Below are positions 23,436 to 38,149 of a stretch of DNA of 64,000 nucleotides, piece by piece. Below the pieces are notes generated by a model. It was not told where the DNA came from. It saw nothing but the letters and a program-made list of their open reading frames with translations, and did no database searches. Every line of letters starts with the position of its first letter. Position 1 is the stretch's first letter. The stretch spans positions 14,110,269-14,174,268 of the forward strand of contig CM034127.1 of the NCBI GenBank assembly GCA_019914995.1. Reading direction: 5' to 3'. A program made the translations under genes and the position numbers. This stretch comes from Acanthochlamys bracteata. Taxonomy: Eukaryota > Streptophyta > Magnoliopsida > Pandanales > Velloziaceae.

Positions 23436-26400
23436 ATGGCGTTGAATCAAATGGAGCTTCAGAACACGGTGGTGGGGGCTTTGAACGCTCTCTATCGCCA
23501 CCCTGACGATGCAGTTCGATCGGAGGCTGATCATTGGCTCCAGGAATTTCAAAGGACTATTGATGCATGGCAGGTTAGTCCGTTACTGTTCGAATTGCTA
23601 TTCACCTATTATTGCTTGTGATTCGGATGAAATTATCAATTCCTTCACATCGGTAATGAATTCTGTTATGATTTCTGCTTCAGCTCCAATCAAGATAGAA
23701 TTCCGTAGATGCACAAGTATGTAATGTGACATGCACGATGATTGGAATATTTTGTTCCACTGGTAATAGAATTAGTGCAGAGTGTAATGTTGCTATTGAA
23801 TTGGCTAACCTTTGACTGTGTTATAGAGAAATTCTTCACATACAAGTTCACTTTTACTGTTTATCCTGAGATTGTTTCTACTTGATGCTTAAATTTTAAA
23901 ATTTTCTGACTACGCCTTATAAGTACCTGAAGCACAGGAATGTTTCAGATTCATTGCTTTATTGACAGACTAGTTAATCAGTCGTCGATTGTGGTATGTA
24001 TTCTTTCATATAAGAGGCGGTTTCTAGGTTCAAGAAAAGCTCTAGCTTTTCTCTGGTCTTTTAAAATTTCATCACGTCTGTGTTTGTTTAGCTATCTAGA
24101 GTCTCTAAGAGTTGTTCCTAGACTTCTCAATAAGCAATACTCCTCCATTGATTGTTGTCACTTGCATTTCTCAAAAGATTACAAATGTCTGCTTGTGCTT
24201 GCCCTTTCTTAACTACTGTGTATTTTGTTGTAGGTTGCTGATAATTTGCTTCATGATGCCAATACGAATATGGAAACACTTATCTTCTGTTCGCAGACCC
24301 TCAGAAGCAAGGTGATTGAAACTCCTACAAATCTTGTGAACCATAATCTGGAGATCAATTTTCATTAGCTGTAAATTCTTTGCAGTACAACATGCATTAA
24401 ACTTTCAGGATATGTAGGTACAACGTGACTTTGAGGAGCTTCCTTCCAATTCATTTCGAGCATTGCAGGAGTCATTGTATGTAAGTATAAATGTTCCCCA
24501 ACAAGGAGGCAAATTTGATCAGAGATTCTGCTCTTCTTATATCTAAAAAGTTTACAAATTCTAACTCGTTCAGTCAATCTATAGCTATCTCGTCTTATTC
24601 AAGTTGTCTAACATGAGATATTTGTTAGGCAAGAATGTTGGTTGCCTGGTTCGCAGGATCAACTATCTTGTTCTTGATCATGATCCTACAGGATTTGGTC
24701 CTTCTGTGTGATTACCTAGTCCATTTGGTGCAACTATATTGCAGGATTTTGCCATTTTGACATTGTTGGCTAGATAGATACTGGTTTTTTTGATCCTAGG
24801 ATTAACCATAGTGATCTTAGGGTTGAAAGATATGCCGTGAGAAGTACAAGGGAGAAGCAAACTCAGCCACATTGCTGGTCCCACTGCTTATACCATTCGT
24901 TACTTGTCTCCCTTGAACTTCTCAGGATTTAGAGATGAAATTGTTCTAATTTACAATAAATTTGAATCATACTTTCAAAAGAACTGCAGTAATGTTTTAA
25001 GCATATGAGTAACTATGAGAGGTATAATCATTAAATATTGTTTCTGCTTTCTTCAGGCTTTTTTTTCGGTTTGCTGCTTTTTTTTCTTGGTAATATTTAA
25101 CACAAGAAGGTATAATCATTAAATACCTGCAGCATGTCTCCCTGATTTTTCTTAATATTTCCTTTCTTATTTGCAAATAATTCCCTTATGTATATTGCCA
25201 ATTATAAGTACACAAAGATGTGCTCATCTTTTGTCTGGGGTAATTCAAATGGCATATTGGTGCTGTTTACAGGTTTTGCTGAAGAAATTTAACAATGGAC
25301 CTCCGAAAGTTAGAACTCAGGTGATTTTGAAAGTAGTTACATGACAAAAACATCCACTTTGTCCTTCAGCATGTTATCGGATGGTTTGTTTTCAGATTTG
25401 CATCGCAGTTGCTGCTTTGTCTATGCATTTGTCAGTTGAGGACTGGGGAGCTGGTGGTGTTGTGAGCTGGATAGCCGATGAAATGAAATCTTATCCTCAA
25501 TATGTTAGAAGCTTCCTGGAACTTCTAACTGTACTTCCTCAGGTAATCATTCTAAATTTTAAGTTGAGGTATTTCATATTTATTAAACTTTTGGATAGTG
25601 TATGTCCGAACAATGAAAAGAACAGATATTTTCTCAAAAATGTATTATGCTCGACTAAGGATGATCACATGATGTCCTTCTTTCTTCGTGCTTTATGTGT
25701 TTCTCTAGAAGAATGCTCTTGGATTTTGTTTCTTTCTTCTTATTTTACCATTGGAACCATTTTAAAATATTTTTGTTTTAATAATTGAGACTTGGCATAG
25801 GCAGTTTCTGATATGGGGGAACTTGCCAAAAAGGTTATAGACTTGCAGCTTTCATAGGAGGAGCTCCATATCTTGATTTTTGCAACATAAGTAGAGCTGC
25901 AAGTTAGTGATGCAAACATTGATGGATTTGATTGCATAATGATACTTGGAGTTGAAATGGGTTTCTTTTGCAGATGCTAGTGTCAAAAATGTCTGGTCCT
26001 AGTGCAGCTTTTAAGTTTATAGTTTGTGCAGATCTTGAGATAATTCCATCTGGGAAGTAGACCTTCTTATACTGGTTAAAACAATATAAGTCCCTTTTTT
26101 AGTTAGTAATGTTCCTGGTATCTTTATTGTTTTGGCTTCAGACTATTGGAATTTCTATTGTTTGTGGCGATTAAATTAAAAAGAGCTTTAACGTTTTAGA
26201 ATTTCAGTGCCTCTCTTTTGCTAGAGACATTCGTAGAGGTTCCTTTGGGTGTCAACTGAAACAGGTATAGGATATAGACACAAGAAGAAAGAAGAAAGAA
26301 AATGTTAAGCATAAAGATAGTACCGCAAAGAGAAACCTGTAGAGTTGGTTTGTAAGGATCAAATTTTGAATCTAGTTTCTAATAATTGAAATCACTTACA

Positions 26401-29400
26401 TGCAATAACTCCAATAACAACTCGCCAAGTAAGGACATTTGCATATACCTTGTACCTGCAACTTTTGCCGCTTAAGTATTTATGTTTACTTGTAATGTTG
26501 TTTGTTTGACCAAGACTTTGCAGATTCTGGTTAATGATTTGTTTTCATAATTGATGAGAATGATTGGAAAATGGTTTGTAATTGGTGCCTATAATCTTTG
26601 ACTTACTGCTATGTGCTTCTTCATTGGAAAGCACTTTGCTTAATATGCTGAGGATCAGCATTTTCTTCCTTTACCTTTTTAATGAATTATTTTTTCCTGA
26701 TTGGGTGTAGCACCACATTGATTATGTCAGGAAATCCACAATTATAAGACAGCTGTTCGTCCGGAGAGGCGCCGTCAGTTTGAACAGGAGCTTACTTCCT
26801 CAGCAGAAGTTGCTCTTGGTTTGTTAACCACTTGTCTGAGCTTTGATGAATTAAAAGAGCAGGTAAGTAGCACACACTTCTACATTTTTGAAATTCTCTT
26901 TAATCTTTGTGGTTAGGGATGAAGTTTGGACCTGTTTGCTCCAGCTATAAGAAACCTGGAATAAGTTGGTAAAAATGGCTGCAGCAAACATCTCTAGTTA
27001 GCATTTTAGTGTTAAAACCAGAAGATGCAGAAAAGCCATGCTCTGTTAGCATGCTCTTTTGTTTTCTTTATTATTTTTTTTAAAATATATTAAGTCAAGT
27101 CATGGTTGTTTGGCTATCTGAAAGTATATGCCCATACTAGTATCCCTGCATATGTATGTTTATGACTCCTATTTTACCTAAAATGCCAGGCATAGACACT
27201 TTCTGTGATATATGGTACTTGCTTACTTATCCGGAGAACTTACTTTTTCCTTTTCTTTGGACCAGCTTATTTGACTTGCAGTGTTTTCTTCCTTAATACG
27301 TTGATATTTTTAATATGCTTCCGGCAATGAAATATGATTATTGATTTGTGATTTAAAGTGTCTGTAGTTCATTAGCTAGAGAGGTCAGGTTATGGGTTCT
27401 AGGCTCCTGGCAGTGCTCTTAGTTACTGGACTTGCTTTGACTAGACGCTTAAAGTATTAGTCAAACCAAGATATACATGATTACTGCCTATGGCCCTACA
27501 GCTTGCACAATTTCTTTTGGACTTAATTCTATGCCATGAACAATTGTTTTGTAGCTCTTGTGTTCTTCTCTCTTTGATGCCTTGCTCATTTTCTGATAAA
27601 TCTCCTGCACTTTTTCTTTACAGGTTTTTGAGGCCTTTGCATCCTGGTTGCGTCTCAGCCATGGGTATGCATTTTTTTAATCTTATGAACTCGTGCATAT
27701 GTCGTTTCAATATCTTGTTGCAATTGGTGTAATGCGTTTCTAAGAATTGTATGAAAATCCGATAATTACTTGTTCTGCTCCTTTAAGGTTTCGATGGTTC
27801 TGTTCGTGACAGGATTTCAGCATCCACACTTGCAGTGCATCCGCTAGTGCATGCAGCTTTAACAGGCTTGAAGTCTGAGCAGCTTCTAGATGCATCTGTA
27901 AATGGTAACTCTTAGATTTCTATTACACCTGATAATAGAGGAATATTTTATAGTCTTTTTCCTATTTAATTACTTGTGGTAATCCAAATTATAGATGCTA
28001 GCTACTGTAAAGGGGGATTCAATAGTTAATTTGCTTTAATAGGAACTTAGTATTTAAAAAATTTCTCTATCTGAGCTTCTGTAATTTGCATTAGATTTGG
28101 GGAGTAAGTCTTGTTTTGGTTATTTTAATAGGAAACTGAAGTTGTGTATACTGTAACCTGGATAATCTTTTAATTTCATTGCTGCTTTTTGTTTGTATGT
28201 AAGTGCATATGCAAATGTGTATTGCATTCTTGTCTATTTTTCATTATGTGTTCTGTTATCTGTTTTTCTGCAGTTCTATCTGAATTAATTCACTACACTG
28301 CATCCCGAAATTCTGGTGGATTTGCTGCACAAATGCCGTTGATACAACTACTTGTGCCCCATGTTATGGGTTTGAAGGACCATTTCAAAGATCCTGAAAA
28401 GGTTTTTTCTCATCCTTTTGCCTATTATCCTGAATATGGTTTGTCTGATTTATGGTGATTAGACTTTAGCACTGGATCTTTGTCTAGGGCAGGGCAGGCA
28501 TCGGTGGGCTATGTATTCTGAAGTTTTAGCATAAACCCGAATTCATTTTATTTTGTAACCTTAGTTTGTATGCTGTAGGATGAAGAAGATGTGAAGGCAA
28601 TAGCTCGCTTATTTGCAGATTTGGGGGACTGCTATGTGGATCTAATTTCAACAGGTAAAAGATTTAACTAGATGTTTATAAAGTGTTAGTAGTTACAAAA
28701 TTTATTGTTAACAATCCAGAGTGCCTAATTGAGCTTGACAATTTAAATCATAAATGTATATATTTTTCATCAGGTTCACATGAAGCAATGTCAATAGTTC
28801 AAGCTCTACTGGATGTTACTTCACATCCTGATTTTGACATTTCTTCCATGACATATAACTTCTGGCACCATCTCCAAGTTTGTTTATCTCGAAGGTTGGT
28901 TTTTTTTTTTCTTTTTGGTCATGCTGCTTTGCTTTAAAGGATATGAATGCTTCTAATTTAGTGTTTGGAGTTTGGATTTGTTATTACATATTACTAAGCA
29001 TCTCAGGGATTCATATGGAAGTGATGCATCGGTTGAAGCTGAAAGGATGCGGAGGCTCCAAGTATTCCATTCAATATTTGAAACGCTAGTATCACTGGTG
29101 AGCCTGCTGTATGAAACAATTCAGTCTCAGTTGTTCTAACCTTGTGCGTTGTATGTGTAAACAAACTAATGTAGTAGAAGTGCTACTTTTTTCTGCTGTG
29201 GCTATCTTTATTACATAATTGAACTGATAATCTTTACAGGTTAGCTTCCGAGTTGAATATCCTCAAGATTATCAAGAGCTTTCGGAGGAAGATCGCAGGG
29301 AATTCAAGCACACTAGATATGGTAAGCCTGTAACTTACAACCAGCAAATGAAAAGCTTTCGGGAGGAAAGATTAAGTTTGTGTATTTCTGATATCCCTGC

Positions 29401-32400
29401 TAATTCTTTTACCTGTCTTAGTCATTCATTTTTTCCTCTGTCATCTACAAATTAATCCATTTGGTCTGTTTGACATTTTATGACTGGCTGATAGTTTCTA
29501 TCTGTTTGTTATCAAGCACACATTCTTTTGTGTAGTATATCTAATAGTGTATTCATCATCTGCTATATGCTTCTGTAAGTACAATTTACTAATGAATATA
29601 AGTTGGAATAATTTTAATGAGTCCTTTATCTATCTCTTTAGTATGTTTATTTTGTCTTTTCTCTTATATTTCTAGTGGTCAGTGATGTGCTATTGGATGC
29701 AACTGAGGTGTTAGGGGGTGAATTTACGCTGAAGATTCTTTTCATGAAGCTGGCACAGGTTGAGCTGCTTACTGATTCTAGTTATGAGCAGCTATCACGC
29801 TCTCTGGAATGTATATTCCTTGCATGTTTTATTTCTGCTGAGACTATCCAGTCAATTAGAATATTACTGAGTCATATGTCAGTCTCAATGAAATAAGGTT
29901 GTGGTTTTGTGTAGTTATTCTGTCTTCATGTTTTTATATGTTACATTTTGATATTTCTTTAGAAATTGGATAGTCAGGTGAGTTTTAAGGTTTTACCTGC
30001 TCTCTGCTGCCCCATACAAAGAGTTTTAAGAATATGCTGCATTTACCCAGAGGTTAATAGTGAGAATATTGTAGCATTGATTTGAGATAATCTTGGTAGC
30101 AAGGTCAGGATCTGGTTAGTAGTCATACATCTATTTGCTAAGTATTATCAATTTAAAACAATTTCTACAGTCGTTTCGCATTTCCAAGTCATAGAAATTG
30201 TTGAATGAGATGCTTGACTGCTAGGAAACATTCTTGCAACAATCCATTTTGTTGCTGCTCTCTAGCATCTTTCTTGACGTTTTATACTTCTGTGAGCTAT
30301 AGAGGGACAAAGCAGTGGGATTAGGTGATTCTGTGAGCTTTTACAAAGCAATGTTTCCAAACCTTTGAATGTTTGGCAACAATTGTCGTATAACAAGCTG
30401 ATAACCCCTAGATTACTAACATGAAACATTGCCCAATATGTTCTCACATGGAAATTTACATGGCCAATAGCTGATAATTACATGCTATTGTAGTTGTTTC
30501 AAGGTAGCTGATCAAAGAGAGATGGAAAATCTACTTTCCTCCTTTCTTACATAATTACAGTTGAATTGGACAAGTATATAATTGGTAGAACTTAATTTGA
30601 TAAACTTGGCATCTTATGTGTGGAACTTTGTATGGGCATGATCAAGCGTCATATCCCTGGTTGTCTAAATCAGCTTTTTGTTAGATGAACAATTCTATAT
30701 TGAAAACTTGGACGAAGTTATTCAGCTCAGTTTAAAAGAACAAAGAATTTGCCTCTTGGACAGTTTTAAGTTTCTTAGTGGGCTTTCTGTTATTGTTATA
30801 ATTGAGCTTGTTGGTTTGACCTGAAATTCCAGGCTGTTGGAAATTGCAGAGACAATGACAACTGCAAGTGGCAGCCTGTGGAGGCATCTCTATTTTGTAT
30901 TCAGGCTATAGCTAAGTCTATTCCCATTTCAGAAGCTGAGATGATGCCTCAGGTATAATTCAAATCGTGAATATTATGTTCTCCTTGTTTTTTTACTCAG
31001 CAATCTCCGTGAAAATATTCTTTGTTTGCAGTAGTATCTTTGTTTGCAATGCAACGACCTCTTGATTACAGTTTTCATTCACCAGCTTGGTAGTCACTGT
31101 CTTATTCAAGTGCTGCAGGTTGCAGCCTGTATATGCAACCTGGTCTCTATGGGCCTTTGGCTTGGTTCACATTTATTCTATACCTTAGTTTTCTGTGCAT
31201 TTTTCTAGTGCAGGAAGATTTTGGTTGTATTCTTATAGGTACGAGACTTAATCTTATTTTTATGAGAGCTTAGTGGTGTGCTACACACGGTCAAATCACT
31301 TGTTTATTATGCTGTTATTGTAGTCTTTGAATGAGCCCTATTCAGCTGGTAACTAGTGTTCTTTTCAGCTGATAATTACTGTTTTGTTCTTTCAATGAAG
31401 AAATTCCGTACGCAGCTGATATTGGTGCTGTGTTTTATTGTGACATACAAATTAACTTTTGATTCCTTGTTTGTAGATTATGACATTGCTTCCGAACCTT
31501 CCTAGTCAGCCTCAGCTATCGCAGACAGGTAGTGTTGTCAATTGCATGCTTAATGTAACTCAAAAAAAAAATTTCTAACCACTGATGTTAAGAGAATGGG
31601 GTATATTTTCACTGTTTGGAGCAAAGTTATCTTATTTCTGTAGTTTGGATTTTTCAGTCTGTGCAACAGTTGGAGCATATTCAAAGTGGATCAGTGCTGC
31701 TCCTGCAGAACTCTCTATACTTCCTGCTGTCGTTAATATACTTACAAGAGGGATGAGTATATCAGAAGATTGTGCAGCAGCTGCATCTGTTGCATTCAAA
31801 TATATTTGCGAAGGTACAAAAGCATTCCCACCAATTTCTGTCAGATGTTCTTCTTGATCCATGTAATTATTTTAAAAGAATTTTCATATTTACTTTCATG
31901 TGAAAAATAACCAGTTGAAGTAGTTTTGAGTTCCTCTTAACCATGATTTTCGTTTGGAGTTACTGTCTTGCTTTCTTGGAGTCTTGGAATCACTGTTCAA
32001 ACCAATCATATGTTCTCTCTGCACCTATGCATGTTTTACAAGAATTTTGACATTCCTGTAGGAACTTGAGAGTCTTTGTAAAACATGGGGAGAAGTATTG
32101 ACGTAACATGTGAATCACTAATGATACTCTATTGCGCCAGAAAAGGTATCAAATCATTGAATGAATGTGGTTCTGGATTCCTCCTAGTAAAAAGCAACTT
32201 AACTTCCTGGGTTCCATAGCCCATATTCTAGGTGGATCTATGACTTAGGTAGCAATGTCTTTTACTTTAGGATAAAGTAGAAAGCTTTGTCATCTATTCC
32301 ATCAATATTTATGGCCTTTAAATTTTTGTGATTGGACTTTTGTATACGAGGACCATGTCTGTAATCCTTAAAGAATATACATATCAACATACAGCTATAT

Positions 32401-35400
32401 GTGCTGAACGTACCATACGGCTCCCAATGTATTTCATACCTCATCATTAGCACTCAATGACCCCAAATACATAAATACCATGGCCTGATATGTCCCAAGA
32501 CAGCATTTTCTGACCTTCTGAAGGACAGAGGCTTGTGCTCTGGCCCTCAAAGGTAATAATAATAGACAAAAAAAAGTTTCTGTAATGTTTTGCATCTGCT
32601 CTTTTGTTTGTGACACTGCACCTAATTGCTATAACCTAACAATCATTTGACTATGCTGTGTACTTTAGAAGATCTAAACTGCAGTTCGAGTCTTATACCC
32701 TGTTTGCGTCTAGATTGCAGAAAAATATTCTCTGCTTCGCTGGATGGACTATTTCATATTTATCACATATCACTCAGTGGAGAAGGTGCCTATAAGGTCT
32801 CTGCAGATGACGCCATACATTTAGTTGAAGCATTGAGGTACAGCTTTCAAATATTTTTTGATATTCGATTACAGCTTGCAAATATTGTTTGATATTCAAT
32901 GGTAGTCATCTATTTAAATGCTGTTGTTTCATATATGTTTCGATTAGCAGATAAGGGCTTAAAAGGCTACATATTCACTTTGTAGAAGCTCTATTTTGCA
33001 GTTTTGTTATAACTGAGCTTCCACCAGAGCATACAAAAAAGGCTATGGAGTTGGTTTGCAAGCCAGCTATTAGTTCATTACAGGTCGATAAAATCCCCTT
33101 CGTCATTTTGGTTCTTTTAAAGGTTTTCACTCTATTTATTCATCAGTTTTCTGTGAAAAGCAGGCCCTTGTCAAAGATGTGGAATGTCTCCAACAAGTAC
33201 CTGCAAGACAGATCACTGTTCATATTGACAGGCTTGCATGTATTTTTAGGTACAGTCATCTCTGGGAGTTTCTTTCACATGCATAAATATCATTAATGTT
33301 ATCCTTTTCAGGAATATAAATCTACCAGAAGTTGTGGGTGATGCTGTTCAGAGTTTTTGGCCTATCTTTAAGTTTATCTTTGAACAGTAAGAACATAGCA
33401 GGCTATCTACCTTTTTATCTACTTTAACTTAAACCATGATGAGACTTGGCTAGGTGTTTCTATTCTTGTCTCATTTTGGTGCAATATTATGGTAGGCGTG
33501 CTTCAGACATGCGGACGATGGAGTCATTATGTCGAGCTTGCAAATATGCTGTGAGTTTCGTGCGTTGCTTTTAACGTAGGCCATTTTATGTAATCTGACT
33601 GCTTGGTCAAGGTTGTTTCACTCAAGTATGTTTGTACTTTACTTCTAAGCAGCTTCGTGTGATTTTGTCACCAAAAATCCAATTGGCAAGGCCATTGGAT
33701 TTCACCTTGTTAGGATTAGGTTGGAACATGGTGATTGTGTGCAATAGCTAGGGATGTTCCCTTTTATGCAATGTGACTGGGGATTTGGAGGTCAAAGTAA
33801 GGCCGTACTGGTGACCTCTAGCATGGACAACATGCCGTAGGTGAACTACTTTACAGATGAACAAAACATGAGGAGTTTTAGTTCATTAGTCTTTGTATCT
33901 ATGATCCACCTGCTAGTGCTTTTTCTTGTGGCTCTTGTTGATTACTTTATTTTTCTAGGAATACCTGTTGAATCTGGTAATTTGACGTGGCTTTAATCAA
34001 ATGTGTTCAATTTACTTTTGAAGGTAAGAACATCTGGGAGATTCATGGGAGTTACAATAGGACAAATGCTTGAGGAGATTAAAGTATTATATCAGCAGCA
34101 CAATCAACCTTGCTTCTTGTATCTATCAAGTGAAGTAATAAAGGTACGTGCTCAAGAATTGTCAGCACTTTACAAATTCTTTGGTTTTAGTTCTTGACAG
34201 TTTGCTTCATGTTAGATTTTTGGGTCTGATCAATCTGTTGCGGACTATCTTAGAAGTTTAATAGAAACTCTTTTTAGTCATACAGTGAAGCTTCTTGTGA
34301 CTATCAAGGTAATTATGTCTTTTGCGGTCTCTGTTTGATGATATAACTCATTAATGTGCCAGATTGCATGACACCTGTTTGTTCTATCTTTTCTACCTCA
34401 GGACTTTACAGCTAGACCAGATATAGCAGATGACTGCTTTTTGTTGGCATCAAGATGCATCCGTTACTGCCCAGATTTGTTTGTTACCTCCCCTATATTT
34501 TCAGCGTTAGTTGATTGCTCAATGGTTGGGGTTACTGTCCAGCACCGGTAATCTTATCACCTTCTTATTTTTTACTACTGGAACTGTTTGTGCTGCTGGA
34601 CAAAGTATTGATTGCCACATAAAATTTTCTGTGACCTAGTAATTCAGTTTAATTATTATCTAGTACTAGAGGCTAAATCTATGAATACTAATGCAAATTA
34701 AGAGCAGTGGCAGCACCCTTTGTTTTTATGCACAGATTTGCCTAAACTAGTTAACAGTTGATTCCCAATGATATAGGCCCCTTTGGACTAGTGCTATTTA
34801 CTGATATGATCACATATAAGATATAAGCTATGTTTGGTTTTGGAGGAAGCAGGAGAAAGGAAAAGAAGTGCAGATTATCTTGATATCTCCTAGTTTGGTT
34901 AGGTATGAAAACGAAAGAGAAGAAAATAAAGAAAAAGTGATAATTTCTTCTTTCTTATTTTGTTCTATCTTCTTGAACCTAGAGAAAATAGGAGATTTCC
35001 TCCAAACCCACTATAACGAAACTGCTTATTTGAAACAAAAACTAGAAGAAAACCACTGATGGGGTCACTGGACTTCTTGACTGGCTGCTAATGAATCCCA
35101 GCATACTAGCAAGTGTGCTGCTAGACCATTGGCAAGCTTGCCAGAATTCGTTAAGCCCAATCTCTGCTATGGTCTTGTGCAGGCCAATGGCTTGTAAGCT
35201 GAACCTTTTGTTTTGATTTCCCTTTCTTTTCTCATTCTACTTCTCCTTTTCAAACAATCAACATGATGGGATTCTATTTCACTTTTCTTTTCTATTCTAT
35301 TTTCATCTTATATTCTTCACACTTCTCTAACCAAAGATAGCCTTAATGTAAATCCCATATTACAAAGTTTCTTTCTGCTGATATATAATACATAGGAGAA

Positions 35401-36410
35401 ACATCTTTGGTACTTGAATATAAGGAAGGTTTAGTTTTGTAACTATAAAACTTTGTGTTTGGCGGCGGAGGGGATAGCTATTGTGGTAGGAAATTCTGGA
35501 TTCCTTATATTTGTCCGTCTTGATTGAGCACCTACCTCATTCTTGAGTTGTTGATTTTGGAATGTATTAAATAAAACTAAGCTTTTGTGTTGACTAGCTA
35601 TATCTGCCACATAAGATTCATTACTTAACATAAATATTGAGAATTTGCAACATATCCATGCAAGTAATGGATGGTAATGTAGTTTTCCCTTTGTTTCACT
35701 GAGAGGTTGTCATTATGATAGGATATAAGTTTGAAGACTTCTAGATTAGAGCCTATCTTTGTTAGCTTTGTTAATCACTTACAATGGACTAATGATGTTC
35801 TTTCCTTCGTATATCGGGTGACAGAGAGGCTTGCAAATCTATATTGACATTCTTGTCAGACATTTTTGACCTCGCAAACTCATCTGCTGGAAGTAAGTAC
35901 CGGTCTACTATAAACAATGTAATACTTCCACGTGGTTTGACGCTCACGAGAATTCTGATAGCATCTTTGACTGGAGCACTCCCATCTTCTCGACTTGAAG
36001 AGGTGATTTTCGTTCTTTTCAAGTTTTATTAACTCTTCTAGAGCCATTCTCAGATCATATTTCCAATTTATTAAAAAAGTAAGTAAAAAGGAGGTTTCAT
36101 TACAATGCTTTGTGCGGTCTTCTTGCCACAGGTTGGATACGTGCTGCTATCGTTGACAAGAACTTATGGCATTGCAGTATTGGAATGGGCAAAGCAAAAC
36201 ATTCTTTTAATTCCATCATCTGTGATAACAGAATCTGAAAGATTGAGTTTTCTCAATGCTCTTTCAGATGTTGCTGGAGGATCTGATGGCTCTTCTCTGA
36301 CCAATACGCTAGAGGAGCTCTCAGATGTTTGTCGGCGCAATAGAACAGTCCAAGACATTGTCCAAGATGCTCTGAGGCCGCTTGAGATGAATATAACAGC
36401 AGTATCATAG
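23436..36410 (+). CDS. MOS14: MOS14 / transportin-SR (importin-beta family)
   Basis: Twenty-seven coding exons splice to 961 aa, close to the Arabidopsis MOS14 length. Boundaries (start-end): 23436-23573, 24234-24311, 24418-24480, 25273-25320, 25396-25542, 26731-26862, 27624-27664, 27813-27904, 28274-28401, 28579-28654, 28774-28894, 29007-29097, 29240-29321, 29676-29758, 30833-30952, 31477-31528, 31658-31813, 32714-32837, 33002-33083, 33164-33249, 33312-33386, 33496-33550, 34024-34143, 34216-34308, 34402-34547, 35825-36002, 36132-36410. Conserved strings include DNLLHDANTNMETLIFCSQT, PKVRTQ, EAFASWLRLSHG, NFWHHL, RTMESLCRACKYAVRTSGR, SSEVIKIFGSD and EELSDVCRRNRTVQDIVQ. The protein is a HEAT-repeat importin that carries SR splicing factors into the nucleus with Ran-GTP; in Arabidopsis it is needed for correct splicing of some resistance genes. 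An alternative start at 23451 (MELQNTV) fits the Arabidopsis N-terminus equally well. Confidence 0.97.
34827..35342. mobile_element. Inverted-repeat (fold-back/MITE-like) element in a MOS14 intron
   Basis: It begins GCTATGTTTGGTTTTGG and ends, read inward, with GGCTATCTTTGGTTAGAG. The sub-terminal parts are purine-rich on the left (gaagaaaataaagaaaa) and pyrimidine-rich on the right (cttttcttttctattc), so the arms can pair loosely. It accounts for about 500 bp of the 1.3-kb intron between the exons ending at 34547 and starting at 35825. No clean target duplication is seen. Confidence 0.55.
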
Positions 36411-37398
36411 ATTTCATCACGAAATGGGCATCTTTGAAAGATTGCAGCTTTATGGTGGTTCTGATCTAGGCATCGTCAGTTTGGGCATGCTTGAGTTGTC
36501 ATCACTGTGTACAATTGCGCTCGCTGTTTTTTGGCATATACAAATGAAAATATGCCATCGCGTAGGAGTCCATCATCTCGTGTTCCCTTCCAAATTCAAT
36601 TTTTATTGGGTTGTTGTATATTGTGTGTAGCATTTGCTTGTTGAGTTCGTGAAATGGAGCGCACTTAGATTAGGCAATTGGTTGTACTATATTAGGTAAT
36701 TCTTTAACAGGTCCCTAATTTAAGTAATTTGTGGTGCATAACATTTGCATGATAAATTATATAGATACAGCTCGGAGCCTGAAGGTTGGATCGTTACTTT
36801 AATATGGGAATGAACTATGGTGTCGGATCTTGGACAGTGTGCCGTACGGTAAGCCCTAGATTTATACCTAATTAGTACGATAAATGCAATACTTAACTAG
36901 TTTAAAGTACTGCGTTTTTAAACCTTGATGACAGATTTTTAATTGCTTCTCTTCTCTCAAAGCAAGATTTGTATTACCAATTTCAAGTTGTTTGGTAAGC
37001 TAATCCTAGTATTATTCTTACGAGCTCATCCTTGTGTTTTGACAATATTTTCTCTTATGTTCCAAGTATCAGTTTTTAAAAAGTTTTTAAGGTACCGTTT
37101 TCAATATTTCTAGATTTTTTTTGTTAATCTTCAATCCTCAATTTGAAATTGAAAGTTTACAGCTGGGCGTTGATGAACAAAAATAATTGTTTGTGAGCAG
37201 TATTAGTACCTGGCAGTGGTGGGCATGTCTATGGAGCCATTGTTTATCTAAGGTTAAAAAGCAGATAAATAATAAGTGAGTGAATGAAGAGGAGGGTAGC
37301 CATGACTTCTTGTCTGGGTGACCAACAAATAAGCCCTAAATCTTAGGGTCCCTCCCTCTCCTATCACTTCACTTCTTCTTCGGGCACAGAATATTTTG

Positions 37399-37413
37399 TT
37401 AGGGTTAGGGTTT
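37399..37413 (-). promoter_or_regulatory. Double telobox (AAACCCTAACCCTAA)
   Basis: On the minus strand the sequence reads AAACCCTAACCCTAA next to a CT-rich tract. Teloboxes are common in promoters and leaders of plant translation and ribosomal-protein genes. No intact gene follows on either strand, so this may be a promoter remnant or the start of a noncoding transcript. Confidence 0.4.
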
Positions 37414-38149
37414 CTTGGCTCATTCAAGAACGAAAAGAAAGAAAGAGAAAGTCCATCGTCACTCCAATTTTTAGTTCCACTGCTCTCCCTTACTTCAAAG
37501 TCTCCTAACCAAAATTTATTGGACGGAATTGTTTGCATAACATAATAATCCTTAACAATGCATGTATAATAATGTTTATAATGTAATAAAGTTTTGAAAC
37601 TCATTATTATACATAAAATTATAAATAGAGGTAAGAATAAATTTTATGTATGAAGTCAAATCTAAAATTTAAGAAAACAGTGACCTCACGTTGTGTAGAT
37701 TCTTAGAATTGATATGTCAAATCCATAATTGAAATCTGTTATTTTTATAAAACATTGGCTATTTTTTCTCAAAATTAATGTTGTTAACGCTCCAATGGTA
37801 TCATGGAGGGGGAAAAAAAAAAGCAAACCATTAAAAACAAGCAAAACCTCTTTCTTAATGCTGGTTTTACCAATTAGACATTGCAACGTGTTATAAATCT
37901 ATTGGTCCGAGTCCAAAGCTGGCATGGTCCATGTGATTAAGACCCATTGATGATACAATCAAACTGTTCAGGTCAAAGAATTTTACAAGTTGCCGGACCT
38001 ACGTTTACCTTCTTCTTTAGCTTGATGAAAGAAAACTTTGCCACAAAAAAATTTCGGTAATTTGGTAATAAAAACTTCGAACCTTTTTCGGCTATTAGAG
38101 ATCTTGAGTGCAAACTCTTATCGTTGCAATAGTGGTTTCAAAAATTGAA

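Noticed and set aside
37254..37604. Minus-strand open frame of 116 codons across the telobox region
   Set aside because: The frame runs through a CT-rich leader-like tract and teloboxes; composition is not protein-like and no domain is seen.
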